Assembly (NCBI GenBank): GCA_007135895.1
Contig: SLHZ01000115.1
Location: 1-7,832 of the forward strand
Length of the DNA: 7,832 nt
Reading direction: 5' to 3'
DNA from: Balneolales bacterium
Lineage (GTDB): Bacteria; Bacteroidota; Rhodothermia; Balneolales; Natronogracilivirgulaceae
Numbering within the stretch: position 1 is the first letter of the stretch; each line of letters starts with the position of its first letter. Positions 5,970 through 7,832 of this stretch are shown here, in pieces. Under the pieces are notes generated by a model. The model saw nothing but the letters and a program-made list of their open reading frames with translations. It was not told the origin of the DNA and made no database searches. The translations under genes and the position numbers were made by a program.

Positions 5970-6836
5970 TTAATCAAGCCAGCTTCTGACCCGTTCTGGA
6001 TTATCCGCTATCCATGTCCGGGCAGCGTCAAAAGGCTCCATTCCATCTTCGATATAGATCATCACTTCGCCCATCTCTTCGGGAGACCATTGGAACTGAT
6101 CCAGAAAAGCATACACTTCCGGATATCGCTCTTCCAGGTCGGGTGTTACGATTGTGGCTATATGCTCTTCATCTCCAAAAACACCCAGGGGATCATCCAG
6201 GTATTTCAGATCATGTGCCGCAAATTTCCAGTGGGGTGTCCACCCTGTCACCACGATCCACTCCTGACGCTCGATGGCCCGTTCCAGTGCCGCAGTCATG
6301 GCCGCATCTGATCCCGACATGAGATTGTAATTCAGTTCGTATTCGTCCACAGCATTTTCACTGGCGGCCATGAGCCCGGCCCCCGGATCAATCCCGGTTA
6401 TGACACCACCAAATTCTTCCACATAGTCATTGAGTTGATCGATGCGGTCCACCGGCACATAGTCGGGAACCACCCAGCCGATTTTTGCTCCTCTTAAATT
6501 GGGACCCAAGTTTAGAATATCATCCCGGGTTTGCTCCAGATAGGCTTGATGGGTTCCAGGCAGCCATGCTGCAACGATGGCATCAAAATCACCACGGGCC
6601 ATTCCGGCCCACATCGGTCCGGCGTCTACAGCCGTCAGATTCACTTCCTGACCCAACTCATCTTCAATAATTGCAGCAACGACATGGGTGGACGCTATTT
6701 CAGAATCCCATAATACATATCCCAGACGAACTTCGTCTGAAGCAGTTTCACAGCCCTGGATGCCGATTGCTGCAAGAAACCAGATGGCCAGAAACACAAA
6801 AGGTTTCATATACGCTTTACTCGTTTGCTTTCGCAT
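5970..6836 (-). CDS. proX: Glycine betaine-binding lipoprotein of the ABC importer
   Basis: A 288-residue substrate-binding protein of the OpuAC/ProX family. The ATG read from 6836 has an excellent Shine-Dalgarno, GGAGG seven bases upstream. Residues 1-28 form a basic n-region and a hydrophobic stretch (FVFLAIWFLAAIG) ending in lipobox IQGC, with C29 as the lipidated cysteine, so the mature protein is a periplasm-facing lipoprotein. The mature part opens with VRLGYVLWDSEIASTHV, as in OpuAC, and carries DAIVAAWLPGTHQAYL at 85-100 and VTGWTPHWKF at 196-205. W43, W91, W199 and W203 are candidates for the aromatic cage that holds the quaternary ammonium group, but I cannot assign the exact residues without an alignment. 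It is the first of the three ABC genes, unlike the proV-proW-proX order of enterobacteria or opuAA-AB-AC of Bacillus. Confidence 0.92.
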   Translation of the reverse strand: MRKQTSKAYMKPFVFLAIWFLAAIGIQGCETASDEVRLGYVLWDSEIASTHVVAAIIEDELGQEVNLTAVDAGPMWAGMARGDFDAIVAAWLPGTHQAYLEQTRDDILNLGPNLRGAKIGWVVPDYVPVDRIDQLNDYVEEFGGVITGIDPGAGLMAASENAVDEYELNYNLMSGSDAAMTAALERAIERQEWIVVTGWTPHWKFAAHDLKYLDDPLGVFGDEEHIATIVTPDLEERYPEVYAFLDQFQWSPEEMGEVMIYIEDGMEPFDAARTWIADNPERVRSWLD

Positions 6837-6842
6837 GATTAA

Positions 6843-6847
6843 TCCTC
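6843..6847 (-). promoter_or_regulatory. proX ribosome-binding site beside a nine-base homopolymer
   Basis: GGAGG (minus strand) stands seven bases from the proX ATG and is the best Shine-Dalgarno in the window. Six bases further upstream is a run of nine A on the minus strand (T 6854-6862), which could vary in length or boost ribosome binding as an A-rich enhancer. It supports the start at 6836 over the in-frame ATG nine codons later. Confidence 0.7.
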
Positions 6848-6903
6848 CAGTTATTTTTTTTTACATTATTTGCATCTCATTATCAGATCTTCGGATACAG
6901 CGA

Positions 6904-7832
6904 TCAGAAGTAAAAACCAAAATTGATATTGAACCGCACATTATATTTTGAATCGCCGAGTCCAAGATCTTCATGCCCCGGACCAACACCCGTACCAAAC
7001 TCTTCAGTAAGCCAGGGTTGGTTTACGCCTTGTGCGATATCCACATAGGTAAACACAGGTCCCGCAGAGATTAAAAAGCCGGTGATATTCTGAATAGTGG
7101 GCTGAAAATTATCACTCAGTGTAAGACTGTTACCGTCGGCAAGCCGGGTTTCTCCTTCTCCCACAAGATTCCCCATGTAACTAAAGTCATTGTAAAACAT
7201 AAGATTGGATACAGGCCCCCAGTCCACATCATAGGAATAGGACAGTCCCAGTGTGGCCATCCAGGCTTCGGTAGAAATCTGATAGGGTATTCCATATGCT
7301 CCCACAAAAACAGTACTCAGCTCCTGTCCGGAATTATCAACGGCATCCAGGCCATAGTATAGAAACTGAGGCATGATACCCAGATTCCCAAAACCAAGAT
7401 CCGCGTGTACAGCAGCAGCCCACCGATTGTCAAACTGATCCAGCGGGATGCTGTAAAGCTGGCCATACTGCAGCGAAACCCCAACTTCTCCGGCATCCAG
7501 AAAATAGGCGCCACGAACATTGAGTTGATTTCGCTCGGCCAGATCAGCATTTCCACCGGGAATGATATCGTAGGAATAACGTCCCGAGCCACCCGTTCCA
7601 AACTCGGCGGGTGGTCCCTCGGGCTCCGGCTGGTAGAAGTATGCGAAATCCAGCTGATAAGAATCCGTTGTATGGGTTAGTTTCAGACCCATATCGTGAT
7701 CATCTTCCAATCCTACATAGTAAGCCAGGCTGAACCACCAGCTGTTGGAATTATACCCCAGATTGCCAAAAGGAACCTGGGTAACCCCAAGCTGAAGTTC
7801 CATCTGTGGGCTCAGGGCATATTCCATCCAGC
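6904..7832 (-). CDS. Outer-membrane beta-barrel porin-like protein (partial, N-terminus outside window)
   Basis: The frame is open to the right edge and ends at TGA 6906-6904, leaving 309 complete codons including the stop. The methionine at 7827 is unlikely to be the start: the codon before it encodes W, the frame continues, and no signal peptide follows. The visible protein is a chain of amphipathic, aromatic-rich strands alternating with polar G/N/D loops (for example LQLGVTQVPFGNLGY, YQLDFAYFYQP, VGVSLQYGQLYSI, WMATLGLSYSYDVDWG) and ends in KYNVRFNINFGFYF with a terminal phenylalanine, the usual signal for BAM-assisted barrel insertion. I recognise the fold class but not a named family. 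It lies 67 bp upstream of proX on the same strand, with no terminator visible in the gap, so it may be co-transcribed and act as the outer-membrane pore for the betaine importer; that role is inference. Confidence 0.75.
   Translation of the reverse strand, partial: WMEYALSPQMELQLGVTQVPFGNLGYNSNSWWFSLAYYVGLEDDHDMGLKLTHTTDSYQLDFAYFYQPEPEGPPAEFGTGGSGRYSYDIIPGGNADLAERNQLNVRGAYFLDAGEVGVSLQYGQLYSIPLDQFDNRWAAAVHADLGFGNLGIMPQFLYYGLDAVDNSGQELSTVFVGAYGIPYQISTEAWMATLGLSYSYDVDWGPVSNLMFYNDFSYMGNLVGEGETRLADGNSLTLSDNFQPTIQNITGFLISAGPVFTYVDIAQGVNQPWLTEEFGTGVGPGHEDLGLGDSKYNVRFNINFGFYF

Overview
The window holds seven protein-coding genes, two of them cut by the window edges, and no RNA genes, mobile elements or CRISPR arrays that I can see. 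The gene set is that of a Gram-negative, outer-membrane-bearing bacterium: an anaerobic coproporphyrinogen dehydrogenase (hemN), a GCS2-type ligase fused to CBS domains, QueD, PdxH, a glycine betaine ABC importer and a beta-barrel porin. Moderate GC content, weak or absent Shine-Dalgarno signals at several genes, one TTTG/TAnnTTTG-like promoter candidate and a full betaine importer would fit a marine or halophilic member of the Bacteroidota/Balneolota/Rhodothermota group. That placement is inference; the window has no marker gene that fixes it.

Left part, plus strand: the 3' end of hemN (1-246), then a GCS2-family glutamate-cysteine ligase-like protein with a C-terminal CBS pair (343-2253), then queD (2403-2759). 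An 18-bp sequence is repeated three times in tandem immediately before queD, and the queD start codon lies inside the third copy. queD converges on pdxH (2858-3514, minus strand), which makes pyridoxal 5'-phosphate. The 243 bp between the pdxH start and the proW stop contain a cluster of TCAGGTAAAA-type repeats and a perfect 7-bp-arm inverted repeat, a plausible regulator-binding region.

Right part, all minus strand and read from right to left: an outer-membrane beta-barrel protein (6904 to past the window edge), then proX (lipoprotein substrate-binding protein), proV (ATPase with CBS domains) and proW (permease). The three ABC genes form a complete quaternary-amine (betaine or proline-betaine) importer of the OpuA/ProU type. 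The binding-protein gene comes first and is separated from proV by a strong hairpin that probably sets the ratio of binding protein to transporter core. The porin gene ends only 67 bp before proX, so it may belong to the same transcription unit and supply the outer-membrane step.

Most of the window is ordinary metabolism and osmoprotection. The points most worth a second look are the GCS2-CBS fusion, the start-codon-bearing 18-bp repeats at queD, the repeat cluster upstream of pdxH, and the porin-proX-proV-proW arrangement with its internal hairpin.
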